Of a stretch of DNA of 64,000 bases, positions 50,241 through 58,134 are shown piece after piece; position 1 is the first letter of the stretch; each line of letters begins with the position of its first letter. Made by a program: the position numbers and the translations under genes. The notes beneath the pieces were generated by a model. It made no database searches, was not told the origin of the DNA, and saw nothing but the letters and a program-made list of their open reading frames with translations. Source of the DNA: Sporichthyaceae bacterium (GTDB lineage Bacteria; Actinomycetota; Actinomycetes; Sporichthyales; Sporichthyaceae); NCBI GenBank assembly GCA_036269075.1, contig DATASX010000069.1, positions 23,758 through 87,757 on the forward strand, read 5' to 3'.

Positions 50241-51665
50241 TCAGCTTAGGGTCACGCCGAGGTGCCGCAGCGCCCGTGCCGCCGCGTGCCGGCCGCACAT
50301 GCCGTGAGCGCCGGGGCCGGGCGGGGTGGCCGCGGAGCACAGGTACATCCCGGCGACCCCGGTGTCGTAGGGGTGGACCGTGGTCCGCGGCCCGAACAGC
50401 AGCTTCGCGGCCGTGGTCGAGCCGGTCAGGATGTCGCCGCCGACGAAATTCGGGTTGTGCCGTGCCGTCTCCGTGGTGGTGCGCACCGCCATGCCGAGCA
50501 CCCGCTCCCGGAAGCCGGGCGCGAATCGCTCGACCTGACTGATGATCAGATCCGTTGCGTCGCCGGAGTATCCCTGCGGCACATGCGCGTAGGTCCACAG
50601 CGGGTGGACGTCCCCGACGGATCGCCCGGGGTCGGCGAGGTACTGCTGGCCGACCAGCACGAAGGGTCGCTCGGGCATCCGGCCGGTGTACACGTCGCGT
50701 TCGCCGGCGACTATCTCCGCGAGGTCGCCGACCAGGTGCACGGTCCCGGCCCGGCGGGCCGACCAGTCGGTCCAGGGCACACCGCCCTCGATGGCGAAGT
50801 CCACCTTGAACGCGCCCGGTCCGTGCGGGAAGCGCCGGTAGGCACGAGCCACGCGGCCGGGCAGCCGGTCACCGAGGATGTCCGCGACCGCGGCCGGGGC
50901 CAGGTCGAAAAGGACCACGTCGGCCCGCGGCAACTGCGAGGCGCTGGTGACCCGGACGCCGGTCTCCACCTTGCCGCCGTGCTCGACGAGCACGGCGGCC
51001 ATGGCGTCGGTGATCGATCGTGACCCGCCCGCCGCGACCGGCCACCCGTGCCGATGCCCGGCAGTGATCAGCCCCAGGCCGATCGCCGAGGTGAGCGGCC
51101 TGCTCAACGGGTGCATGGTGTGCGCGGCGACGCCGCCGAACAGGGCTTGTGCCTGCCGGGTACGGAATCGGCGAGCCAGCAGCGCGCCGGGCACGATGGT
51201 CGGCAGCCCGAACCGGGCCAGGCGCAGCGGGTGGCTCGGGATGCCCAGCAGTGGGCTGAGGATGTCGCCGGCCAGCGCGTCGTAGCCGGCGGACGGTCCG
51301 GCGAAGAGCCGCTGCCACCGACCCGCGTCCGCGCCCAACCCGCCGGCGGTCTGCTCCACCGAGCGGTGCAGCACCGCGGCCTCGGCGCCGTCGAGCGGGT
51401 GCACGCAGTCGATCTCCGGCAGGCACCAGCGCAGCCCGTACTCGGCCAGGCGCAGGTGCTCGAACACCGGCGAACCGGAGGCGATGGAGTGAACCGCGGA
51501 GCACTGGTCGTGCAGCAGTCCGGGGCGGATCGCCTCCACCGTCCGGGTACCGCCACCGATCTCGTCCGCGGCCTCCAGCACGGTGACCGAGAGGCCGGCC
51601 TTGGCCAGGACCGCGGCGGCGGCCAGGCCGTTCGGCCCGGCACCGACCACGACGGCGGTACTCAC
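50241..51665 (-). CDS. CrtI/phytoene-desaturase-like FAD oxidoreductase (module B)
   Basis: The 474-residue protein begins STAVVVGAGPNGLAAAAVLA and matches the module A enzyme at 14177 nearly residue for residue, including GGGTRTVEAIRPGL and the ending GMYLCSAATPPGPGAHGMCG. The start is the GTG inside the DUF3556 stop (GTGA). A much longer frame that continues through the DUF3556 gene is a reading-frame artefact. The role is as for module A: oxidation or saturation of an unknown isoprenoid or lipid. Confidence 0.83.
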   Translation of the reverse strand: MSTAVVVGAGPNGLAAAAVLAKAGLSVTVLEAADEIGGGTRTVEAIRPGLLHDQCSAVHSIASGSPVFEHLRLAEYGLRWCLPEIDCVHPLDGAEAAVLHRSVEQTAGGLGADAGRWQRLFAGPSAGYDALAGDILSPLLGIPSHPLRLARFGLPTIVPGALLARRFRTRQAQALFGGVAAHTMHPLSRPLTSAIGLGLITAGHRHGWPVAAGGSRSITDAMAAVLVEHGGKVETGVRVTSASQLPRADVVLFDLAPAAVADILGDRLPGRVARAYRRFPHGPGAFKVDFAIEGGVPWTDWSARRAGTVHLVGDLAEIVAGERDVYTGRMPERPFVLVGQQYLADPGRSVGDVHPLWTYAHVPQGYSGDATDLIISQVERFAPGFRERVLGMAVRTTTETARHNPNFVGGDILTGSTTAAKLLFGPRTTVHPYDTGVAGMYLCSAATPPGPGAHGMCGRHAAARALRHLGVTLS

Positions 51666-53467
51666 GTCGGCAGCCCGGCGACGGGTCGCGCGGGCGCCGG
51701 GATCGGGCCGCCGGTCTCGCGTCGCCAGGTGACGTGGGTCGGGATCGGACCGTTGGGCAGCCACGGCTGCTCGGCAACCGCGTCCGCGACCCGCCAGGTG
51801 CCGCGCTCGATCACGCCGACGGCGGCATCGATCACCTTGTACTCCTGCACGTCGCGGTGGATCGCCTGCGACTCCACCCAAACCACGATCCACTCGCCGG
51901 GCGCGAAATTGCAACGCTTCTGGACGGCGGCGATCAGGTCCTCGTTGTGCAGGTGCCCGTCGCCGAAGTTGAAGCCCAGGATCGTGTTGGTGGAGAACTC
52001 CGCCTCGCGGACCGTCCAGCGATCCACGTCCGGGATGTGCCGCAGCAGCAGCGAGAACAGGCCGCGACCCTGGCTGTGCATGGTCCGCCAGGAGATGACC
52101 TGTTGCATCGTGATCTCCGCGGCCACCGGGTCGTAGCCGAGTTTGATCAGCTGGTCGACCTGATTGCCGTTGGAGCGCACCAGGGCGTCCAGCTTGGCCT
52201 CGGTGCCCGGGGCGAACGCCCACAACGCCGAGGCCCAGTTGCCCGCGTACTGCCGCATGGAGGGCAGGAACGAGACCAGGTCCGGACGCAGGTTGCCGAG
52301 CACCGGGAAGAACAGCAGTGCCGCGACCAGTCCCACCGTCAGCCCCGGCGAGGACATGTCGCTCACCGCGTAACCGTCCTGCGCCCGGAACCCGGCGAAC
52401 AGGAAGATCGTGGCGTAGCCGAACAGGATGTTCCACTCCAGCGGCACGGCCAGCGGGAACGTCGAGGTGATGAACAGGTGGAACACCACCATCAGCACGA
52501 CCGCGGCGGTGGTCAGCAGGTGGTTGGTGGAAAACAGCAGCACGAGCGGGGTGACGATCTCGACCAGGGTCCCGCCGGCATGGGCCAGCAGGGAGGCCTG
52601 CTTCGACGGGCGGATGTCGTTCGGGAAATCGCGGTAGTGCAGGCGCTTCAGCGATTTGAACGGCAGGCAGGGGCTGTTCGACACCATCGGCGGCACGACG
52701 TTGGAGAAGTGCACGCCGAACTTGGAGACGCCGGCGCCGATCCACACCACGCAGATCAGCAGTTTCAGGGCGATGATCATGTCGACGAAGTTCAGCGTCG
52801 CGAAGAAGAACAGGGCGGGCAGGTACTGCTCGCCGCGGGCGGCCAGGAACACCGTCTTGTCGCGCAGCCCGCACAGCACGAGCAGAACCATCGGGGCCAC
52901 CAGCAGGGCCGGGCGCACCAGGCCCGAGGTGTTGTGCGGCAGCGCGGCCGACAGCGAATCGCTGTGGTGACCCGGCGTCACCAGCGCCACGGCAACAGTC
53001 ACCAGAAACGCCAGGTAGAGCCCGACGTCCACCAGGGTGCGGGAGTCCCCGGCCGTTCCGGGCACCCGCGACCACGGCCGCAGCCGGATGGTGCCCAGCC
53101 GCGCCCAGTACCGGAAGCCACCGGTCATCGGAGTGAATTTGCCGGCCAACGGCCCCCACGATCCGGCCACCCCCACGGCCTCGAGCAGGACCGTCCAGAG
53201 GATCGCCTTCTGGTACACGATCGGCTGGTCCCACCAGCCGCCGATGTCCCACACCGGGCCGAGGTGAGAGGTCCACACCGCGATCGACGCGCCCGCGCCG
53301 ACGTAGCAGACCAGCAGTTTGATGATGTAGACGGTGTGGATCATCCGGGGTGAGCCGAATCCGTGCTCGACCCAGTGCAGGGCCAAGGTCTTCATCCGGG
53401 TCATCAACGGCTCGTCGAGGAAGGTCTGCTGATCAACCGGGGGGAAGTCCGGCTTCGTGAAGCCCAT
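51662..53467 (-). CDS. DUF3556 polytopic membrane protein (module B)
   Basis: The 601-residue protein is strongly similar to the module A protein over its full length. Both start MGFTK-x-DFPPVD, share WVE-x-GFGSPRMIH, GAG-x-SKFG-x-HF and the C-terminal FNFGDGH-x-HNEDLI. The extent of conservation across long soluble loops suggests an enzyme rather than a simple transporter. It comes 39 bases after the ligase gene and is coupled to the CrtI-like gene. Confidence 0.82.
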   Translation of the reverse strand: MGFTKPDFPPVDQQTFLDEPLMTRMKTLALHWVEHGFGSPRMIHTVYIIKLLVCYVGAGASIAVWTSHLGPVWDIGGWWDQPIVYQKAILWTVLLEAVGVAGSWGPLAGKFTPMTGGFRYWARLGTIRLRPWSRVPGTAGDSRTLVDVGLYLAFLVTVAVALVTPGHHSDSLSAALPHNTSGLVRPALLVAPMVLLVLCGLRDKTVFLAARGEQYLPALFFFATLNFVDMIIALKLLICVVWIGAGVSKFGVHFSNVVPPMVSNSPCLPFKSLKRLHYRDFPNDIRPSKQASLLAHAGGTLVEIVTPLVLLFSTNHLLTTAAVVLMVVFHLFITSTFPLAVPLEWNILFGYATIFLFAGFRAQDGYAVSDMSSPGLTVGLVAALLFFPVLGNLRPDLVSFLPSMRQYAGNWASALWAFAPGTEAKLDALVRSNGNQVDQLIKLGYDPVAAEITMQQVISWRTMHSQGRGLFSLLLRHIPDVDRWTVREAEFSTNTILGFNFGDGHLHNEDLIAAVQKRCNFAPGEWIVVWVESQAIHRDVQEYKVIDAAVGVIERGTWRVADAVAEQPWLPNGPIPTHVTWRRETGGPIPAPARPVAGLPT

Positions 53468-53506
53468 CGCGTGCTCCTGGGGTCGCGGGACGTGGGTGAG
53501 GGGCCG

Positions 53507-54943
53507 TCAGCTCAGGCGGCGCAGCGTGGGCTTGTCGATCTTGCCGACGGGGTTTTTCGGCAGGCTGTCCAGGACGGTCAGCCGGGTGGGCACCTTCATC
53601 CGGGCGATCAGCCCGCGGCAGTGCTCGATCAAGGCGTCGCCGGTGACGGTCGCTCCCGGGCGCAGGGCCACGTAGGCGACGGGGATCTCGCCGAACACCG
53701 GGTCCGGGGTGCCCACCACCGCGGCCTCGGCCACGTCCGGGTGGGCGTACAGGGCGTTCTCGATCTCCTTGGGGTACAGGTTCTCCCCGCCGCGGATGAT
53801 CATGTCCTTGATCCGGTCGACGAGGACGAGGTAGCCGTCGGGGTCGAACCGGCCGACGTCGCCGGTGTGCAGCCAGCCGTCGACGACGGTGGCCGCGGTC
53901 TCCTCCGGACGGTTGAGGTAACCCCGCATCACATTGCGACCGCGGATGACCACCTCGCCGGTACCGTCGGTGACGAGTCGACCCTCGGCGTCCATCAGTG
54001 CCACCTGCTGTCCGGGCAGCGGCAGTCCAACGGTGCCGGGCTTGCGCGGCCCGTCCGGCGGGTTGACCGTGGACGCGCAGGTGCCCTCGGACAGGCCGTA
54101 GCCCTCGATCAGCGGGACCGCGAACCGGTTCTCGAAGCGCTCGATGAGCTCCGCGGGCATGGGGGCCGCGCCACAGATGACGCGGCGCAGCGAGGACACG
54201 TCGTGCGGCGCGTCCGTCGGCAGAGCGGTCAGCATCGCGTAGATGGTCGGCACCGCCGAGAAATACGTCGGCCGCAGGCGCTGCACCGTGGCCAGGAAGT
54301 CCTCGGCGCGGAACCGCTCGGCGATGCTCACCCGGCCGCCTACGAGCAGCGGGGCGAGCACACCCACGACGATCCCGTTCACGTGGAACAGGGGCAGCAC
54401 AAGCAGGCTGTGCTCGTCGCCGCCGAGCATCAGGCCGTCGATGATCCCGTCGGCCATCGCGGTCAGGTTGCCGTGGTCGAGCATGACGCCCTTGGGCCGG
54501 CCGGTCGTGCCGCTGGTGTAGATCAGCAGCGCCAGCCGATCAGGGTCGAGCGGTGCCGGGTGCGGACAGGGCCCGCCGGCGCGGTCCAGTGCGGCCACGT
54601 CGAAGTTGACGACCCGGTGCACGACGGGGTCGCCGATCACGACCTTCGCGGCGGCGTCGTCGAGCTGGAAGACGATCTCGGGCTCGGTCAGCGCGGGGTT
54701 GACCGGCGTGACGGTCGCGCCCAGTCGCCACGCGGCGAACAGGCCGATCACGAACTCGGCGCTGTTCGGCAACAGCAGTGCGACGACGTCCCCGCGACCC
54801 ACACCGGCCTCGGCCAGAGCGGCGCCGGCGGTCTGTACGCGGCGCCCGAACTCGGCGTTGTCCAGGTCCTGGCGGGGGTCGCTCAGGCACCGACCGTGCG
54901 GGTCCACCTCGGCGCGGTGCTCGGGCAACAGCTCGGTTCGCAT
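53507..54943 (-). CDS. AMP-forming acyl-CoA ligase heading the module B/importer run
   Basis: The 478-residue ligase has LLIYTSGTTGRPKGVMLDHG (about 138-157), an EGYGLSEGT middle motif and the hinge DGWLHTGDVGRFDPDGYLVL then VDRIKDMIIRGGENLYP. The catalytic Lys region is LPKNPVGKIDKP. The ATG at 54943 has GGGAG 5 bases upstream, so a GTG six bases earlier is not favoured. It is the first gene of the 13-kb leftward run and may charge the imported acid with CoA. Confidence 0.9.
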   Translation of the reverse strand: MRTELLPEHRAEVDPHGRCLSDPRQDLDNAEFGRRVQTAGAALAEAGVGRGDVVALLLPNSAEFVIGLFAAWRLGATVTPVNPALTEPEIVFQLDDAAAKVVIGDPVVHRVVNFDVAALDRAGGPCPHPAPLDPDRLALLIYTSGTTGRPKGVMLDHGNLTAMADGIIDGLMLGGDEHSLLVLPLFHVNGIVVGVLAPLLVGGRVSIAERFRAEDFLATVQRLRPTYFSAVPTIYAMLTALPTDAPHDVSSLRRVICGAAPMPAELIERFENRFAVPLIEGYGLSEGTCASTVNPPDGPRKPGTVGLPLPGQQVALMDAEGRLVTDGTGEVVIRGRNVMRGYLNRPEETAATVVDGWLHTGDVGRFDPDGYLVLVDRIKDMIIRGGENLYPKEIENALYAHPDVAEAAVVGTPDPVFGEIPVAYVALRPGATVTGDALIEHCRGLIARMKVPTRLTVLDSLPKNPVGKIDKPTLRRLS

Positions 54944-55153
54944 GGCCACTCCCGGGTCGCGGAACTGCGTTGGACCGGGAGGTTACGAACACCTGAAGGA
55001 CGATCACATGGGCGCGGGCACGAACTTCGGCCGCCGGGTTGTGGCCTCAGCCAAACCCGCCGCCTCGGGGCGGCGTGCAGCGTGCGGTGGCGCGGAGCTC
55101 GCCGTACCTTCATTGAAGATATGATATATTGTAATCCCAGGAGGGAGCGTCGC
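54944..55153. promoter_or_regulatory. Divergent control region with an unusual AT-rich patch
   Basis: The 210 bases separate the ligase operon from the NTF2-like gene. Bases 55110-55135 are almost pure A/T (TTGAAGATATGATATATTG), which stands out in this GC-rich DNA. TATGAT (55120-55125) and TATATT (55125-55130) are candidate -10 boxes. No other gene is visible. Confidence 0.5.
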
Positions 55154-55603
55154 GTGACCACGATCGAGAACCTGGACGACTTCGCCGCGCTTGACCCGTT
55201 CTTCCGGATCATCGAGAAGGGCCTGGCCGGGTTGGCCGACGGCGAGCACTTCTTCGACCTGCTCGCCGATGACGTGGTCATCGACTACGTCATCACGATT
55301 CCCGGCTATCCCCGGCACGTGGTCGGCAGGCAGGCCGTGGCGGAGCTGTACCGGCCCTACGGCGGGGCACTGTGGCTCGACGAGTGTCACGACCTGGCGG
55401 TGCATCACGATCCGCGGACCGGTGTCGCGGTGCTCGAGTACGCCTCCCGCGGACGTGTCGTCGCAACCGGGAGCCCGTACGCGAATCGCTACGTGTCTGT
55501 GGTGACGATCACCGATCGCAAGGTCACCGGCTGGCGCGACTACCTCGATCCGGTCGCGGTTTTCGACGCGCTGGGCTGGCCCGCGCGCGCTACCGGCAGC
55601 TGA
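55154..55603 (+). CDS. NTF2-like (SnoaL/ketosteroid-isomerase fold) protein
   Basis: The 149-residue protein has the cone-shaped NTF2 pattern: FFDLLADDVVIDYV (helix plus strand), then a middle segment IPGYPRHVVGRQAVAELYRP, then strands ending VTGWRDYLDPVAVFDAL. Members are isomerases, cyclases or ligand-binding proteins; catalytic Asp/Glu residues cannot be assigned. The GTG start has GGAGGGAG about 6-13 bases upstream. It converges on the CYTH gene. Confidence 0.78.
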   Translation: MTTIENLDDFAALDPFFRIIEKGLAGLADGEHFFDLLADDVVIDYVITIPGYPRHVVGRQAVAELYRPYGGALWLDECHDLAVHHDPRTGVAVLEYASRGRVVATGSPYANRYVSVVTITDRKVTGWRDYLDPVAVFDALGWPARATGS

Positions 55604-55619
55604 CGCACGACGTCCTGGC

Positions 55620-56438
55620 CTACTTGCGCTTGCCCTTCCCGGTCTTGGCCTTCTGGCCCTTTCCTGCCTTGCCGGTCTTGGCCTTGCCGTCCTTCTCGAC
55701 CTTGCCGTCCTTCTCGACCTCGGCTACCTTCGCGGCCGCGGTCTTCGGGGTCCCTCCCGTTTCGGCGGTGGGGTCCTCGGGCGCGTCATCGACGGCTGCG
55801 GGCGGTGTGCCCTCCTGCTCGGCGAGGCGGTCCTCCAGGACGCGGCCCAGCTTGGACGCAGAGCCGGACGCGGTCGCACCGGCGTCGAGGAGCTTGCGGC
55901 CAACTTCGACGAGGAACTTCTCGTCGCCTCCGTAGAGTTCGACCTCCACCTCACGCCAGGTGGTCACGCTCGCCGCGCCGCCGGGTCGGCCGGCGTAGGC
56001 GGTGGCCGACACGGTGTCGTCGGCCACCTCGGCGAGTTGCTCATCGGTATCCGACCACAGCGACCTGACCCGCCGGGTGGTGCGCAGCACGGCCACGGGG
56101 GAGAGTTCGGCACCGTGACTCACGTCCTGCACGAGGTCCAGGACCCGGGCCGGCACGGGTTCGCCTGCCGGTCCGAGCCCTAGTTGCATCTCGCGGCGGG
56201 CCCCGAATCCGGCAGGGATCTTGACGTGCCAGCCCTCATCGAGGCCGCCGGTCCGTCGGCGCAGGGTGACCTTCGCTCGCAGCAGACGCAGATCCGTTGT
56301 GTCGTAGTAGACCGCCAGCAAGTGGTGCTCCTGGGGCCCTTCCACCTGGGCGACCCCGGGCACCGCGGTGAGGTCGGGCACCGTGAACGAGTCCGGCACT
56401 TCGAATTTCTGCTCGATCTCCAGATGCTCGCTCGTCAC
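55620..56438 (-). CDS. CYTH-domain protein with a lysine-rich tail
   Basis: The 272-residue protein starts with the CYTH signature E-x-E-x-K (EIEQKFE, about 6-12). It retains the tunnel-lining charged residues of the family (KVTLRRRTGG, WHVKIP, EVEVELY). CYTH enzymes hydrolyse triphosphates (thiamine triphosphate or inorganic triphosphate) with a metal. The last 70 residues are Lys/Gly/Ala-rich (KDGKVEKDGKAKTGKAG), an unusual low-complexity extension that could bind polyphosphate or nucleic acid. The GTG at 56438 has AGGAGG upstream. Confidence 0.82.
   Translation of the reverse strand: MTSEHLEIEQKFEVPDSFTVPDLTAVPGVAQVEGPQEHHLLAVYYDTTDLRLLRAKVTLRRRTGGLDEGWHVKIPAGFGARREMQLGLGPAGEPVPARVLDLVQDVSHGAELSPVAVLRTTRRVRSLWSDTDEQLAEVADDTVSATAYAGRPGGAASVTTWREVEVELYGGDEKFLVEVGRKLLDAGATASGSASKLGRVLEDRLAEQEGTPPAAVDDAPEDPTAETGGTPKTAAAKVAEVEKDGKVEKDGKAKTGKAGKGQKAKTGKGKRK
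55683..55718 (-). repeat. Two tandem copies of an 18-base unit in the CYTH tail
   Basis: CTTGCCGTCCTTCTCGAC occurs at 55683-55700 and again, identical, at 55701-55718. On the coding strand it encodes two VEKDGK repeats. It marks growth of the lysine-rich tail by slippage. Confidence 0.85.
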
Positions 56439-56534
56439 GGTTCCTCCTGCTCGACCTGCGTGCTCAGGAGACATTCTCGGGCCCACCACCCCGACCCGGT
56501 GCGGCGGGGCGTCCCGGCCGCGGCTGGGGAGGGC

Positions 56535-57770
56535 TCACTGCAAGGGGTGGCCGCAACCGTCGGCAAGCGATTCGCCTTCCGCGGCCAGGCGTAGACAGCG
56601 GCGGGCGATCGCCATGCGGTGAACCTCGCTGGCCCCGTCGTAGATGCGGGCGGCCCGCGCGTCGGCGTACCACTGCGCGATGGGGCGGTCCATCGCGATG
56701 CCGTGGGACCCGTGGACCTGCACGGCGCGGTCCAGGACCCGCCCGAGGGCCTCGGAGACGAAGGTCTTCACCATGGCGATCTCCTGCCGGTGTTCGAGTT
56801 CCTGATCGACCCGCCAGGCTGCGTTGAGCACCATCATGCGCGAGGCGTAGAGGTCGATGGCGGAATCGGCCACGAAGAACTGGAGACCCTGGTGCTCGGC
56901 GAGCGCGCCACCGAAAGCCTTGCGCTCCAGCATCCGCGCGGCCGTGAGGTCCAAGGCGCGTTGCGCCGTCCCGATCCAGCGCATCGCGTGGGCCAGGCGG
57001 CCGCCGGCCAGGCGTCGTTGGAGGATCTCGTACCCTGCGCCTTCGGCCCCCAGGAGGTTCTCCGCCGGTACGCGGACGTCCGCGAGCCGGATTTCCGGAT
57101 GGCCGCCCGGAGCGTGCGCCCCGATCACCTCCGGATCGCGGACCACCTGCCAGCCATCGGTGTCGGTGGGCACGAGGAACAGCGAGAACGCGTCCCGGCC
57201 GCGTTCGGTCTGACCGGTACGTGCGACGACGATGGCGATCGCGGCACCGATGGCGCCGGTGATGAACCACTTGTGACCGTTCAACACCCACTCGTCGCCA
57301 TGGCGTGTTGCCGTGGTCCGGAGATTGAACGGATCGGAGGAGCTGACGTCCGGTTCCGTCATCGCGAAGCACGATCGGATGCTGCCCTCGGCCAGCGGAC
57401 GTAGCCACCGATCCTGCTGCGCCCGGCTGCCGGCGTGAAGGAGCGTGTGCATGTTGCCCTCGTCGGGAGCCATGGCGTTCAGCGCGAGTGAGGCGAGGAA
57501 CGAGGCGCCGCACTCCTGCGAGACCAGCGCCATGCCCAGCGTGCCCAGACCGAGACCGCCCCATTCCGTGGGCAGGTGCGGTGTGTAGATCCCCCGTTCT
57601 CTGGCCCGCTTGCGCAGTTCCTCGACTACGTGCCAGTGGTCGAGGAGATGACGCAGGTCGCCGAGTTCAGCCTCGAGCGGTAGTACTTCTTGCTCGACGA
57701 ATTCGCGGACAGCGGCGACGGTCCGCGCCAACTCGGCCGGTACGGCGAAGGAGATCGCAGGGTCGATCAT
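56535..57770 (-). CDS. Acyl-CoA dehydrogenase, ACAD10/11-like
   Basis: The 411-residue flavoprotein has FAMTEPDVSSSDPFNL (135-150), a motif close to the ACAD10/11 group in place of the usual TEP-x-AGSD, then GDEWVLNGHKWFITGA and a C-terminal QVHGSHGIAMDRPIAQWYAD. In ACAD10/11 and bacterial LvaC-like enzymes this fold acts with a hydroxyacyl-CoA kinase on 4-hydroxyacyl-CoAs. Such a kinase is present in the same operon at 61201. The assignment is by resemblance; ordinary dehydrogenation is the alternative. Confidence 0.8.
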   Translation of the reverse strand: MIDPAISFAVPAELARTVAAVREFVEQEVLPLEAELGDLRHLLDHWHVVEELRKRARERGIYTPHLPTEWGGLGLGTLGMALVSQECGASFLASLALNAMAPDEGNMHTLLHAGSRAQQDRWLRPLAEGSIRSCFAMTEPDVSSSDPFNLRTTATRHGDEWVLNGHKWFITGAIGAAIAIVVARTGQTERGRDAFSLFLVPTDTDGWQVVRDPEVIGAHAPGGHPEIRLADVRVPAENLLGAEGAGYEILQRRLAGGRLAHAMRWIGTAQRALDLTAARMLERKAFGGALAEHQGLQFFVADSAIDLYASRMMVLNAAWRVDQELEHRQEIAMVKTFVSEALGRVLDRAVQVHGSHGIAMDRPIAQWYADARAARIYDGASEVHRMAIARRCLRLAAEGESLADGCGHPLQ

Positions 57771-57779
57771 GGTTCCTCC

Positions 57780-58100
57780 TCAACTCTCGGGGTCGAGGCA
57801 CAGCTCGACCCGACCGTTGTTGATCCGCACCTCGGCGCTGCTCAACTGCTCACCGAAGGGATTGATCCCGGCGCCGTCCCGGGCGTCGAACTCCCACAGG
57901 TGTTCCCCGCAGGTCAGGACGTCGTCGCACAGGTCGCCGGTCTCACTGAGGGCGACCCCCTTGTGCGGGCACACATCGCGGAATGCACAGATCCCGGCGG
58001 AGGTGCGTGCCAGCACGAACGCCTCACCGTTCACACTCACGGCGGTCAGGACTTCGGACGTGACCGCAGTCTCCTCGCACACGTCGGACCAGGACGACAT
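57780..58100 (-). CDS. Rieske-type [2Fe-2S] ferredoxin
   Basis: The 106-residue protein has Rieske motif 1 C44-P-H46 (VCPHKG) and motif 2 C64-GE-H67 (TCGEHLWEF), all four ligands present. It is the size of the ferredoxin components of aromatic oxygenases. It lies 9 bases from the dehydrogenase start and 34 from the FAD monooxygenase gene, and may carry electrons for an oxygenase of the pathway. No terminal Rieske oxygenase is nearby. Confidence 0.9.
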   Translation of the reverse strand: MSSWSDVCEETAVTSEVLTAVSVNGEAFVLARTSAGICAFRDVCPHKGVALSETGDLCDDVLTCGEHLWEFDARDGAGINPFGEQLSSAEVRINNGRVELCLDPES

Positions 58101-58134
58101 CAGGACTCCTCAGGGCCGGGCGCGGTGATTCGCG

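Noticed and set aside
50241..53276. A 1011-codon open frame joining the CrtI-like gene with DNA of the DUF3556 gene
   Set aside because: The upstream part is the wrong frame of the clear DUF3556 gene at 51662-53467. The enzyme's true start is the GTG at 51665, with the same GTGA overlap as in module A. No frameshift signal is needed.
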